Made by a program: the position numbers and the translations under genes. Positions 35,978 to 43,814 of a stretch of DNA of 64,000 bases are shown here, piece by piece; within the stretch, counting starts at the first letter, position 1, and every line of letters starts with the position of its first letter. Source of the DNA: Chryseobacterium sp. Leaf404 (lineage in GTDB: Bacteria > Bacteroidota > Bacteroidia > Flavobacteriales > Weeksellaceae); the NCBI RefSeq assembly GCF_001424145.1, contig NZ_LMQM01000004.1, positions 23,874 through 87,873 on the forward strand, given 5' to 3'. Below the pieces are notes generated by a model. It searched no databases. It worked only from the letters and a program-made list of their open reading frames with translations, and was not told the DNA's origin.

Positions 35978-36457
35978 ATGCAATCGACAATTTATTTTAA
36001 AATTTCCGACGAGGATCTTCCTAATCAATCCTTAGCAGTTGTGCATAACAAACATATCAGGAAAAATAGAATCAAGCTCACTAAAAATGAATATGAGGAA
36101 ACCCGTGTAAGATGGAGTTTATCTAAATTACTGAGAAAAACAGTATATAATCCAAATGACTGTGAATTTATTCCGATGTCATCATCTGATATGCTAAGCA
36201 ACGGATTAAGTAATAACGAAGTCTTGAAGCATTTAAACTCAGACATATCATTTGATAATTACATCCCTCAAGATAACGACTATCTTAAAATCTGGCAGGA
36301 ATTTAAACATCCGCAAATGTATAAAAAATCAAGACCTTTCATAGAAAATTACATCTCTTTTATTTTCAAAGGTGAATGGCATTGCAATACAGGCTTTGAA
36401 CATATTGATAATGTGTATGAAGATGTATTTGAAGGTGAAGTTTATTTTAGCAAATAA
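35978..36457 (+). CDS. Hypothetical protein, 159 residues
   Basis: A soluble, charged protein with no signal peptide, rich in Asn, Lys and Tyr. The C-terminal half has aromatic patches (YISFIFKGEWHCNTGFEHIDNVYEDVFEGEVYF). I do not recognise a family. It starts 39 bases after ppx and leads a run of three small orphan genes of similar, AT-rich composition. The composition and clustering fit horizontally acquired accessory genes, such as immunity proteins, but nothing proves this. Confidence 0.65.
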   Translation: MQSTIYFKISDEDLPNQSLAVVHNKHIRKNRIKLTKNEYEETRVRWSLSKLLRKTVYNPNDCEFIPMSSSDMLSNGLSNNEVLKHLNSDISFDNYIPQDNDYLKIWQEFKHPQMYKKSRPFIENYISFIFKGEWHCNTGFEHIDNVYEDVFEGEVYFSK

Positions 36458-36466
36458 TCTCATTTT

Positions 36467-36925
36467 ATGAAAATCGAAATTACCACTTTTGTATTGGCAT
36501 TCCTATTTGTTGCACTTTCTTGCGAAATGAAAAAGAATGATTCGATATCATCACCAGGTAAAATAGAAAGTAAAAAATCCACAATGATGCAAAAAGAAGA
36601 AGATAATATTTCTATTCTCAAAAATTCAATGCTGGAATATATGGAAATCGCAAATCCTTCTTACACCAAAATTGATGTTGAAGAATGTGCAAAGATTCTA
36701 AATAATTATGTTTCAGAAATATCAAATTCCGGATCGAAAGATGAAGGAATGGAAATCGTAAAAATTACCGTTGAAAAACTCAATAAACTTAATGAAAAAT
36801 GCGATTTTGAGCTTATCGAAACATCCGAACGTGAACAAATTGCTGAAATCATTATTTTAGAAAGCAGCAAAAAAGGTTATAATAAACCTGAAGAAGATAT
36901 AACTGAAGCTTGGAGGGAATGGTAA
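36467..36925 (+). CDS. Hypothetical lipoprotein, 152 residues
   Basis: The protein begins with a signal sequence ending in the lipobox ALSC (Cys19), followed by a charged linker and a helical domain with the pattern SMLEYMEIANPSYTKIDVEECAKILNNYV and an aromatic C-terminus (EAWREW). It should be membrane anchored, facing the periplasm. No known domain is recognised. It starts 9 bases after the stop of the previous gene, so the two are probably co-transcribed. Confidence 0.7.
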   Translation: MKIEITTFVLAFLFVALSCEMKKNDSISSPGKIESKKSTMMQKEEDNISILKNSMLEYMEIANPSYTKIDVEECAKILNNYVSEISNSGSKDEGMEIVKITVEKLNKLNEKCDFELIETSEREQIAEIIILESSKKGYNKPEEDITEAWREW

Positions 36926-37002
36926 TTGAATCAATATTTAAAAGTCTACTATATTTAAGTCTGAATTTTCTCTGAGAATAGATTAATTCGTGATATCTAC
37001 GA

Positions 37003-37482
37003 ATGGATAACAAAGAAAAAAATTCTGAGGATATGCTTAAAAATAATAAAATTCCTAAAACACAAAAAGAGCTTCGATTGTGGATGGAAGAAAATTGTTA
37101 CAACTTTCGTGGTTACTCAATATCTCAAAATGCAATTTCTGAAGGTTTCGGAATTGAAAAATCAGGTGAAAAATTCATTTGGTATTATACCGACTATAAC
37201 AAAAAAGAGTATTTAAAATATTTCAAGTCGGAGAGTGATATTGTAGAATATGCTTTCAATCAAATAAAATTAGACAAATGGGCAAAGGCTAATTGTATTG
37301 GTTTTGGAAACAGCGAAATTGACAGTAATCAACTCGCAGAAATTTTAGATAATTTAAAAATTGAGTATTTTCAAGATACAATTCCATTCTCTGACAAACC
37401 TGTTTTCAGAACATTTGTTTTTGGTTGTGATATAAAAAAGGTAGAATTTTTAAAATCAAAATTTTACGATCATACATTGTAG
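37003..37482 (+). CDS. Hypothetical cytoplasmic protein, 159 residues
   Basis: The protein is soluble and mixed alpha/beta, with a KTQKELRLWMEENCYNF start and a central stretch of strands (EKFIWYYTDYNKKEYLKYF). Size, acidity and lack of any catalytic motif resemble immunity proteins of Bacteroidota polymorphic toxin systems, but no toxin gene is adjacent. Unrecognised. Third gene of the small orphan cluster after ppx, 77 bases beyond the previous stop. Confidence 0.62.
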   Translation: MDNKEKNSEDMLKNNKIPKTQKELRLWMEENCYNFRGYSISQNAISEGFGIEKSGEKFIWYYTDYNKKEYLKYFKSESDIVEYAFNQIKLDKWAKANCIGFGNSEIDSNQLAEILDNLKIEYFQDTIPFSDKPVFRTFVFGCDIKKVEFLKSKFYDHTL

Positions 37483-37701
37483 ATAATCTTGACCTAATAT
37501 ATTTCATAATTTTAAATAAATTTCCGAGAAAATCGCAAATTAGAAAAGCTAAAGTTTAGTTGAAATTTTTAACCTGCAATAGTTAACAAATATTTAAATT
37601 CACAGCTGATTTCTAACAAAACATTTAACCATTTCATAACCTTCCCGTAAAACCCTCACAACCTGTAACGTTCATTTTTGCACAAATAATAAATTGTAAA
37701 A

Positions 37702-40700
37702 ATGAAGAACAAATACCTTTTGAGAGGTTTACTGCCTATTGCCGCATTATTTTACGGTTCAGTTTCGGGACAGAGCACTTTGGTTCATTACTGGAATTTT
37801 AATAACAGTACATCCGTGGCAGCAATCACCACTCCCACTACATCACTTCTGAATGGCTCCATCACAGCAGTTTCTACAGGAACAGGAAGCACAGATACTT
37901 TTATTGATTTTGCAAATGGTGTCAACCAAAATTTCAATATTGAAAATTTAAACGCCAGAAACGGAGACGCTTCCGGAACACATTTAAGATACAATTATCC
38001 AATCAATGGAAATGTACAATTTCTTTTGCCTACGACAGGTTACAATAATGTTGTTGTAAAATTTACAACGAGACGTTCGGGATCGGGAGCAGGAAATCAG
38101 AACTGGTTTTATTCTTTAGACGGAACTACTTTTGTTCCTTATCAGACGGTAACTTCACAGGATGCCAATCCGCAATTGATTACATTTGATTTTTCTGCAG
38201 TTGCGGGAGTTTCAAATAATCCTAATTTCAAACTAAAAGTAGAATTCGCACAAGGTGCAGGCGGTGCTGTTGGAAACAACAGATTTGATAATTTTACGGT
38301 AGATGCCACTCCGGCCGGAAGTGTTGACACTACTCCACCAACTGTTGTCTATCTGCCTGCAAACAATATAAACAACGCTTCTACAACGGTAAATCCTACA
38401 ATCACGTTCAACGAAAACGTAAGATTAATCGACAATTCTGCAATTACTGCTGCCAACGCTCAGAGTTTGGTTGAATTAAGATTAAACAACGCAAGCGGAG
38501 CTGTGGTTCCTTTTACTACAACTTTTTCTAATAACGCAATTACGGTAATTCCGACCGCTGGTTTGGTTCCGAATCAGGCTTATTATTTGGCTTTAAAACC
38601 AAACTTAGTTGAAGATACAAGCGACAACGCTGTAACAGCGACTACTTCAAGTACTTTCACTACTGCAGGAACAAGCATTGCTTTGGAGAAAAACTTAATT
38701 AAGGTCAATGAAAATGCAGGAACTTTAGCATTTAAAATCAATGTTACAAATCCTTCAAACGCAACTGTAAATTTAGTTGTAAAACCAGCTTCTTTCAACA
38801 CCGCGAACAGCAGTGATTTTACTTTGGCGAATCAAACGATTAACATTACACCTTCTACGACGAGCGTTACGGTAAACATTCCGATCATCGATGATACTTT
38901 GGAAGAACAGCAGGCAGAATATTTTGTTGTCGGACTTGAAAATCCTGTAGGTGCAACGATTACTGGAGATGCCAATTCTACTGTTTATATTATTGACAAT
39001 GATAAAGTGGCGCCAGTGGCATCCAATCAGATTCAATTAAATTATATCGGAAGTTTTGATCCATCAGGAAACAGTACAAGTTCGACTGAAATCGTAGTTC
39101 ACGACGCGGCTACTCAAAGACTGTTTACCATAAGTTCTTTAACGGATGTTTTTGACATTATTAATTTTTCAAATCCGACCACACCAACGGTTATCCAGAC
39201 TGTTAACATGGCTCCTTACGGTGGAATTACAAGCATCGCTGTAAAGAACGGAATTATCGCAGTTGCCTCTCCGAACGGAACAAATCCACAAGGAAATGGT
39301 TCGGTTGTGTTTTTCGACATTAATGGAGTGTTTTTGAAACAGCTTAACGTTGGCGTTTTACCGGATATGATTACGTTCACGCCAGACGGAACAAAAGTAA
39401 TGACCGCAAACGAGGGCGAACCGAACGATGCGTACACGGTTGATCCTGAAGGTTCAATCAGTATTATTGATGTTCCGACTTTAACGGTTGCAGGAATTCA
39501 GGCTTTAACGCAAACCAATGTAACGACGCTTGGATTCACTCAGTTTAACGGAATGGAAGCTACTTTAGCGACAACCGGAGGAAGAAAAGTAAAGTCGACC
39601 AGTACTTTGGCGCAGGATTTAGAACCTGAATACATTGCGATTAGCCCGGACAGCCAGAAAGCTTGGGTATCCTGTCAGGAAAACAATTCGATCATTGAGG
39701 TTAATTTAGCGACAAAAGCATTAACCGGCATTTGGGGATTAGGTAAAAAAGACATGAGCCTTCCAGGAAACGGCTTCGACGCTTCAGACAACAATGGCGA
39801 AGTTTTGATTGCCAACTGGCCTGTGAAAGCGTATTATAATCCTGATGCGATGGCATCTTATAAAATCGGCAATACCAATTATCTGGTTACTGCAAACGAA
39901 GGAGACGAAAAAGATTTAGGCGGATTCAGTGAAAGAACAACGGTTGGAGCCAATGGATATGGTTTAGATTCAACGATTTTCCCGAATGCTTCGATTTTAA
40001 AAGCTTCTCATAACTTAGGAAGATTCAGAGTGACCAATGTAAACGGAAATACCGATGGAGACGCAGATTTTGAAGAAATCCATGCTTTGGGAGCAAGATC
40101 ATTCTCAATTTTCAATACAGATACTAAACAGTTGGTTTATGACAGTGGAGATCAGTTTGAAAGACACACTGCAGCTTACCATCCTTTGATTTTCAATGCA
40201 GACAACGAAGCCAACGGTGCAAAAAGCCGAAGTCGTGCAAAAGGTCCTGAACCGGAAGGCGTAACTTTAGGAATCATCGGAACGCAAACTTTCGCATTCA
40301 TCACTTTGGAAAGAACCGGAGGTGTGATGGTCTATAATGTAACAGACCCGAACAACGTAACTTTTGTGGATTACAAACATTCAAGATCAACTTCTGCATT
40401 TGGTGGAGACAACGGTCCGGAAGGGATTACTTACATTCCGTCTGCAAATATGAATAACGGCAAAGGTTACGTCATCGTTGCCAACGAGATCAGCGGAACT
40501 TTGTCGATGTACGAAGTTGCCCTTTCGCCAACGCTAGCAACGGGAGAAGTAAAACCTGAAAAAACAACGTTCAACATCTTCCCGAATCCTGTAAAACAAG
40601 GCGCAACTTTATACTTCAACAGAGCTCAGGGTTACGAATTGTTCGACATGAGCGGAAAACTTCTTGGAAAAGAAAAATCTGCCTTAACCATCGACACTTC

Positions 40701-40770
40701 AAGACTCAACACCGGAGTTTATTTACTGAAAACTTCAGAAGGCGAAGTGAAGAGATTCATCGTGAAATAA
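37702..40770 (+). CDS. Choice-of-anchor I family protein with T9SS sorting domain
   Basis: This 1022-residue exported protein has a signal peptide; a beta-rich N-terminal domain; an Ig-like Big_5 domain (TPPTVVYLPANNINNASTTV, about residues 213-325); a Calx-beta-like domain (LIKVNENAGTLAFKINVTNP to VYIIDND); and a long propeller-like choice-of-anchor I domain (TFTPDGTKVMTANEGEPND, EPEYIAISPDSQKAWVS, NGPEGITYIPS). It ends in a type A T9SS sorting domain (FNIFPNPVKQGATLYF ... GVYLLKT). It should be exported by the type IX system and attached to or released from the surface. Substrate unknown; members are often linked to phosphate or sugar metabolism. Confidence 0.9.
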   Translation: MKNKYLLRGLLPIAALFYGSVSGQSTLVHYWNFNNSTSVAAITTPTTSLLNGSITAVSTGTGSTDTFIDFANGVNQNFNIENLNARNGDASGTHLRYNYPINGNVQFLLPTTGYNNVVVKFTTRRSGSGAGNQNWFYSLDGTTFVPYQTVTSQDANPQLITFDFSAVAGVSNNPNFKLKVEFAQGAGGAVGNNRFDNFTVDATPAGSVDTTPPTVVYLPANNINNASTTVNPTITFNENVRLIDNSAITAANAQSLVELRLNNASGAVVPFTTTFSNNAITVIPTAGLVPNQAYYLALKPNLVEDTSDNAVTATTSSTFTTAGTSIALEKNLIKVNENAGTLAFKINVTNPSNATVNLVVKPASFNTANSSDFTLANQTINITPSTTSVTVNIPIIDDTLEEQQAEYFVVGLENPVGATITGDANSTVYIIDNDKVAPVASNQIQLNYIGSFDPSGNSTSSTEIVVHDAATQRLFTISSLTDVFDIINFSNPTTPTVIQTVNMAPYGGITSIAVKNGIIAVASPNGTNPQGNGSVVFFDINGVFLKQLNVGVLPDMITFTPDGTKVMTANEGEPNDAYTVDPEGSISIIDVPTLTVAGIQALTQTNVTTLGFTQFNGMEATLATTGGRKVKSTSTLAQDLEPEYIAISPDSQKAWVSCQENNSIIEVNLATKALTGIWGLGKKDMSLPGNGFDASDNNGEVLIANWPVKAYYNPDAMASYKIGNTNYLVTANEGDEKDLGGFSERTTVGANGYGLDSTIFPNASILKASHNLGRFRVTNVNGNTDGDADFEEIHALGARSFSIFNTDTKQLVYDSGDQFERHTAAYHPLIFNADNEANGAKSRSRAKGPEPEGVTLGIIGTQTFAFITLERTGGVMVYNVTDPNNVTFVDYKHSRSTSAFGGDNGPEGITYIPSANMNNGKGYVIVANEISGTLSMYEVALSPTLATGEVKPEKTTFNIFPNPVKQGATLYFNRAQGYELFDMSGKLLGKEKSALTIDTSRLNTGVYLLKTSEGEVKRFIVK

Positions 40771-40796
40771 TTTTTTTTACTTAATAATTTACACTT

Positions 40797-40828
40797 TCAA
40801 GCCTCGGAATTTTTCGGGGCTTTTTTAA
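40797..40828 (+). terminator. Terminator after the T9SS protein
   Basis: AAGCCTCG pairs with CGGGGCTT (one G-U pair) around GAATTTTT, followed by a T run. Confidence 0.8.
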
Positions 40829-40880
40829 CCTTGTCAAGGTTATCATTAGTCTGCAAATTAATTTTGAACAGGTTGAAGTT

Positions 40881-42161
40881 TTATAAATTTTTAAGTAAAA
40901 TAAGTAGCTTTGAAAAACTTTCATTGAAATCTTGATTGTAATTGATATTAAATATTTTCACTCCATTTTCTAAAGATTTTTCTCGTTTTTGATTATCTAA
41001 AAATTGTGTTCTTGCTAAACCTTCAGTTCCACCAAAAAAATCTATTGGTTCAAAATGTTGAATACCATTATATTCAATTGCAATATTTAATTCTTCAATA
41101 AAAATATCAAACCGTTGTCCACTTAGCCATTTTGGAGAATGTTGGCTAATAATTGTGTACAGAGGAAATTCAACTGTAAGAAGATTCAGCAAATGTTTCT
41201 CCATAACATAACTTCCAACTTCGTCAAAACCTTTTTCTTGACGAATATGATTCTCCAAACTTCTATAATTGTTCTTCAAACGAGAATAAAAAACATTTTT
41301 AATCTCGTCAGGGCTGTAAATTTTCTTGTCCCAATCGGCATATTTTCTTGTATGTTCAGAATTAATGACTAACATATCACCCAACAAAGTATAGGAAATC
41401 TTGTCAATTTTAGTATGAATACGTAAGTAATCTAAGCAAAAAAATTCTTCTATTTCTTCAAAGTTTAATTGACCTAAAAAAGATATAAATTCTTCATTAC
41501 TAATTACTGCTTTTGTACCATATGACAAACTACGCAAAAGTGAATGAATAATTTTTTCGGTTTTTAAATTCTCTTTCTTAAAAAGAACATACGTCAAATA
41601 TTTTCTAGGTGAGACTAAGCCTTCACCAAAAATCTTATCAATCTTTTCTCTTTTGTTCCAAAATTTTACATTTCGGTAGTGATTTAGAACAAAGTTATTT
41701 TTATTAAACCAACCATTTTCAGAAAATGAGAACTCAACAGCTTGCAGGAAGTGTTTAAATTCATCCTCTCTTTTAAATTTTGTTATAATTTCGGAAAAAT
41801 AATGAAGAATTATCCCAGATTTTCTAATATCGGTCTCTCCAATAATTTTGTTGTTATTTGGTAAAGCAAAGCACATAACCCAATTCAGCCCATTTCCAAT
41901 CCTGATAATATCTGAGCATGGATAAGCTGTATGGTCACCTACTAAATAATTCAGACCATTATAATTTATTAATTCGAACTCTTTGCTAATTCCATCTTGA
42001 AATACAATCCTTCTGTTTTCGTTTATCTCTTTAATGAGCTTCTTCTCATTTCCATATTGAGGCTTTTTTGAACGGTGAATTTTCTTTAAATCTATTCCGA
42101 AATTATTACTATAAGAATTCTCAATAAGATCATTCAAATTATTTTGCTTTGGTAGATGCAT
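40881..42161 (-). CDS. Orphan nuclease-like protein with C-terminal restriction-endonuclease fold
   Basis: This 426-residue protein has an unrecognised N-terminal 330 residues, Lys- and Asn-rich, with no membrane segment. The C-terminal 90 residues have the block RFDIFIEELNIAIEYNGIQHFEPI followed by FGG, a helix with TQFLDNQKREKSLENGVK and a final strand (IFNINYN). That is the nuclease core seen in Vsr-like and PD-(D/E)XK proteins: Asp, then Glu in EYNGIQH. It likely cuts DNA. Composition is AT-rich. No methylase is adjacent, so it is not a classical restriction system; a solitary defence or homing-type nuclease is possible. Confidence 0.7.
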   Translation of the reverse strand: MHLPKQNNLNDLIENSYSNNFGIDLKKIHRSKKPQYGNEKKLIKEINENRRIVFQDGISKEFELINYNGLNYLVGDHTAYPCSDIIRIGNGLNWVMCFALPNNNKIIGETDIRKSGIILHYFSEIITKFKREDEFKHFLQAVEFSFSENGWFNKNNFVLNHYRNVKFWNKREKIDKIFGEGLVSPRKYLTYVLFKKENLKTEKIIHSLLRSLSYGTKAVISNEEFISFLGQLNFEEIEEFFCLDYLRIHTKIDKISYTLLGDMLVINSEHTRKYADWDKKIYSPDEIKNVFYSRLKNNYRSLENHIRQEKGFDEVGSYVMEKHLLNLLTVEFPLYTIISQHSPKWLSGQRFDIFIEELNIAIEYNGIQHFEPIDFFGGTEGLARTQFLDNQKREKSLENGVKIFNINYNQDFNESFSKLLILLKNL

Positions 42162-42244
42162 TATTGTTTGAGATTAGTTAGAATATAACTTCTATAAAAA
42201 TAAAGATTCTGATTGATATACAATTTAAAATTTTGCATTTAATC

Positions 42245-42273
42245 AAAAAAGACAGATCTCAAAAGTCTGTCTT
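42245..42273 (-). terminator. Terminator of the mrp-nfu operon
   Basis: AAGACAG pairs with CTGTCTT around ATCTCAAAAGT; on the minus strand it is followed by a T run. Confidence 0.75.
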
Positions 42274-42296
42274 CAAAAAATATATCGTCGTATTTT

Positions 42297-42545
42297 TTAC
42301 TCTACATTTACTACCTTTTCAATTTCGGGAGCATGCTGTCTGATGGTATTTTCTACCCCTAACTTCAATGTTGAGAAATTAAGAGAGCAACCTGAACAGT
42401 TTCCTAAAAGTTTTACAAAAACAGTATTGTCTTTCACATCCAAAAGCTCGATATCGCCGCCATCTTTGTTCAAAAACGGACGAATGCTTTCAAGAGCTTC
42501 CATTACCTTGGTTACAGTTTGTTCGTGTGCTATATTTGTCTCCAT
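42297..42545 (-). CDS. NifU-like C-terminal domain protein (Nfu)
   Basis: This 82-residue protein is a single NifU C-terminal domain: FLNKDGGDIELLDVKDNTVFVKLLGNCSGCS with the essential CxxC (GNCSGCS) that holds a transient iron-sulfur cluster between two subunits. It is an iron-sulfur carrier. It lies just downstream of the Mrp/NBP35-type ATPase on the same strand (37 bases), so both probably serve cluster delivery. Confidence 0.92.
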   Translation of the reverse strand: METNIAHEQTVTKVMEALESIRPFLNKDGGDIELLDVKDNTVFVKLLGNCSGCSLNFSTLKLGVENTIRQHAPEIEKVVNVE

Positions 42546-42582
42546 ATCTGTATTTGGTTTTTCAAAATCTAATTTGAAATCA

Positions 42583-43689
42583 TTATTTATTTTTTGGTGA
42601 GCAACCTGCCATTGTCGTGATTTTCACGGCTTCTGTTGGCGGTAAAAATTTGTTTCTTTCTACCAGACTCTCTACCATTTTTCTTGCCGTTTCTGTATAA
42701 ATCTCAGCAATCTTTGAGTTTTCCTGAAGTGCTGCAGGTCTTCCTACATCTCCCGCCTCTCTGATGCTCTGAATTAAAGGAATTTCTCCCAACACAGGAA
42801 TGTTTAAATCATCCGCCAGATATTGTGCTCCCTGATTTCCAAAGATATAATATTTATTGTCAGGTAGTTCTTCCGGCGTAAAATAAGCCATATTTTCTAT
42901 CAGTCCAAGAACCGGAATGTTGATACTTTCCATATTGAACATTGCAATTCCTTTTCTAACGTCCGCCAAAGCAACGTGTTGAGGTGTACTTACAATCACC
43001 GCTCCCGTTACCGGAACTTCCTGAATAATTGACAAATGAATATCACCAGTTCCAGGAGGAAGGTCGATTAATAAGAAATCCAATTCTCCCCAGGCTGCAT
43101 CTCTGATCATCTGGTTCAACGCTTTTGAAGCCATCGGGCCTCTCCAAACTACCGCTTGATTGGCTCCTGAAAAATATCCGATGGAAAGCATTTTCACACC
43201 GTAGTTTTCGATAGGTTTCATCAAATTTTTCCCGTCAATTTCTACAGAAATCGGCTTTTGACCTTCTGTATCAAACATCGTAGGAACAGACGGTCCGTAA
43301 ATATCGGCATCTAAAATCCCAACTTTAAAACCCATTTTTGCTAAAGTTACGGCAAGATTCGCAGCAACCGTAGACTTACCAACCCCACCCTTTCCGGACG
43401 CGATGGCGATAATATTTTGAATTCCAGGGATTTGTTTTCCTTTGATCTGGCTCAGCTGAACTTCGCTTGGTTCCGGAGAAACGATTTTAAGTTTTAAATT
43501 AATTTCTTCTCCAAATTCGCTTGCGAATGCCTGTTTCATTGCTGCTTCAAGCTTCTTCTTTTCGTGCATTGCCGGTGAATGCGCTGTCATATCTATATAA
43601 ACATCATTCCCCATCAATTGAAAATTCGACACTAAGTCATCCACTTCAATTTCTTTAAGGAAATCCTGAATCTTTTCTTTCGTCAACAT
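42583..43689 (-). CDS. mrp: Mrp/NBP35-type iron-sulfur cluster carrier ATPase
   Basis: The protein has an N-terminal MIP18/DUF59-like domain (LTKEKIQDFLKEIEVDDLVSN) and a P-loop ATPase with the deviant Walker A motif SGKGGVGKSTVAANLA, a switch region (ILDADIYGPSVPTMF) and DFLLIDLPPGTGD. It carries iron-sulfur clusters to target proteins in the cytoplasm. The open frame extends seven codons upstream (MWSIFIF), but the Met before LTKEKI at 43689 fits the family start better. Together with Nfu it makes an iron-sulfur unit. Confidence 0.93.
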   Translation of the reverse strand: MLTKEKIQDFLKEIEVDDLVSNFQLMGNDVYIDMTAHSPAMHEKKKLEAAMKQAFASEFGEEINLKLKIVSPEPSEVQLSQIKGKQIPGIQNIIAIASGKGGVGKSTVAANLAVTLAKMGFKVGILDADIYGPSVPTMFDTEGQKPISVEIDGKNLMKPIENYGVKMLSIGYFSGANQAVVWRGPMASKALNQMIRDAAWGELDFLLIDLPPGTGDIHLSIIQEVPVTGAVIVSTPQHVALADVRKGIAMFNMESINIPVLGLIENMAYFTPEELPDNKYYIFGNQGAQYLADDLNIPVLGEIPLIQSIREAGDVGRPAALQENSKIAEIYTETARKMVESLVERNKFLPPTEAVKITTMAGCSPKNK

Positions 43690-43814
43690 AAAAATAAAAA
43701 TTGACCACAAATTTAGGGAAATTTTAGCTATTTGGAATCAATAAACAGACTCATAGATAAATTCTTTTGTAAAGGCAAAATTTGTGTATTTTAGGGCGAT
43801 TTTAATTTTACACC

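Noticed and set aside
36025..36246. Minus-strand frame inside the orphan gene at 35978.
   Set aside because: It is antisense to a better-supported frame and has poor composition.
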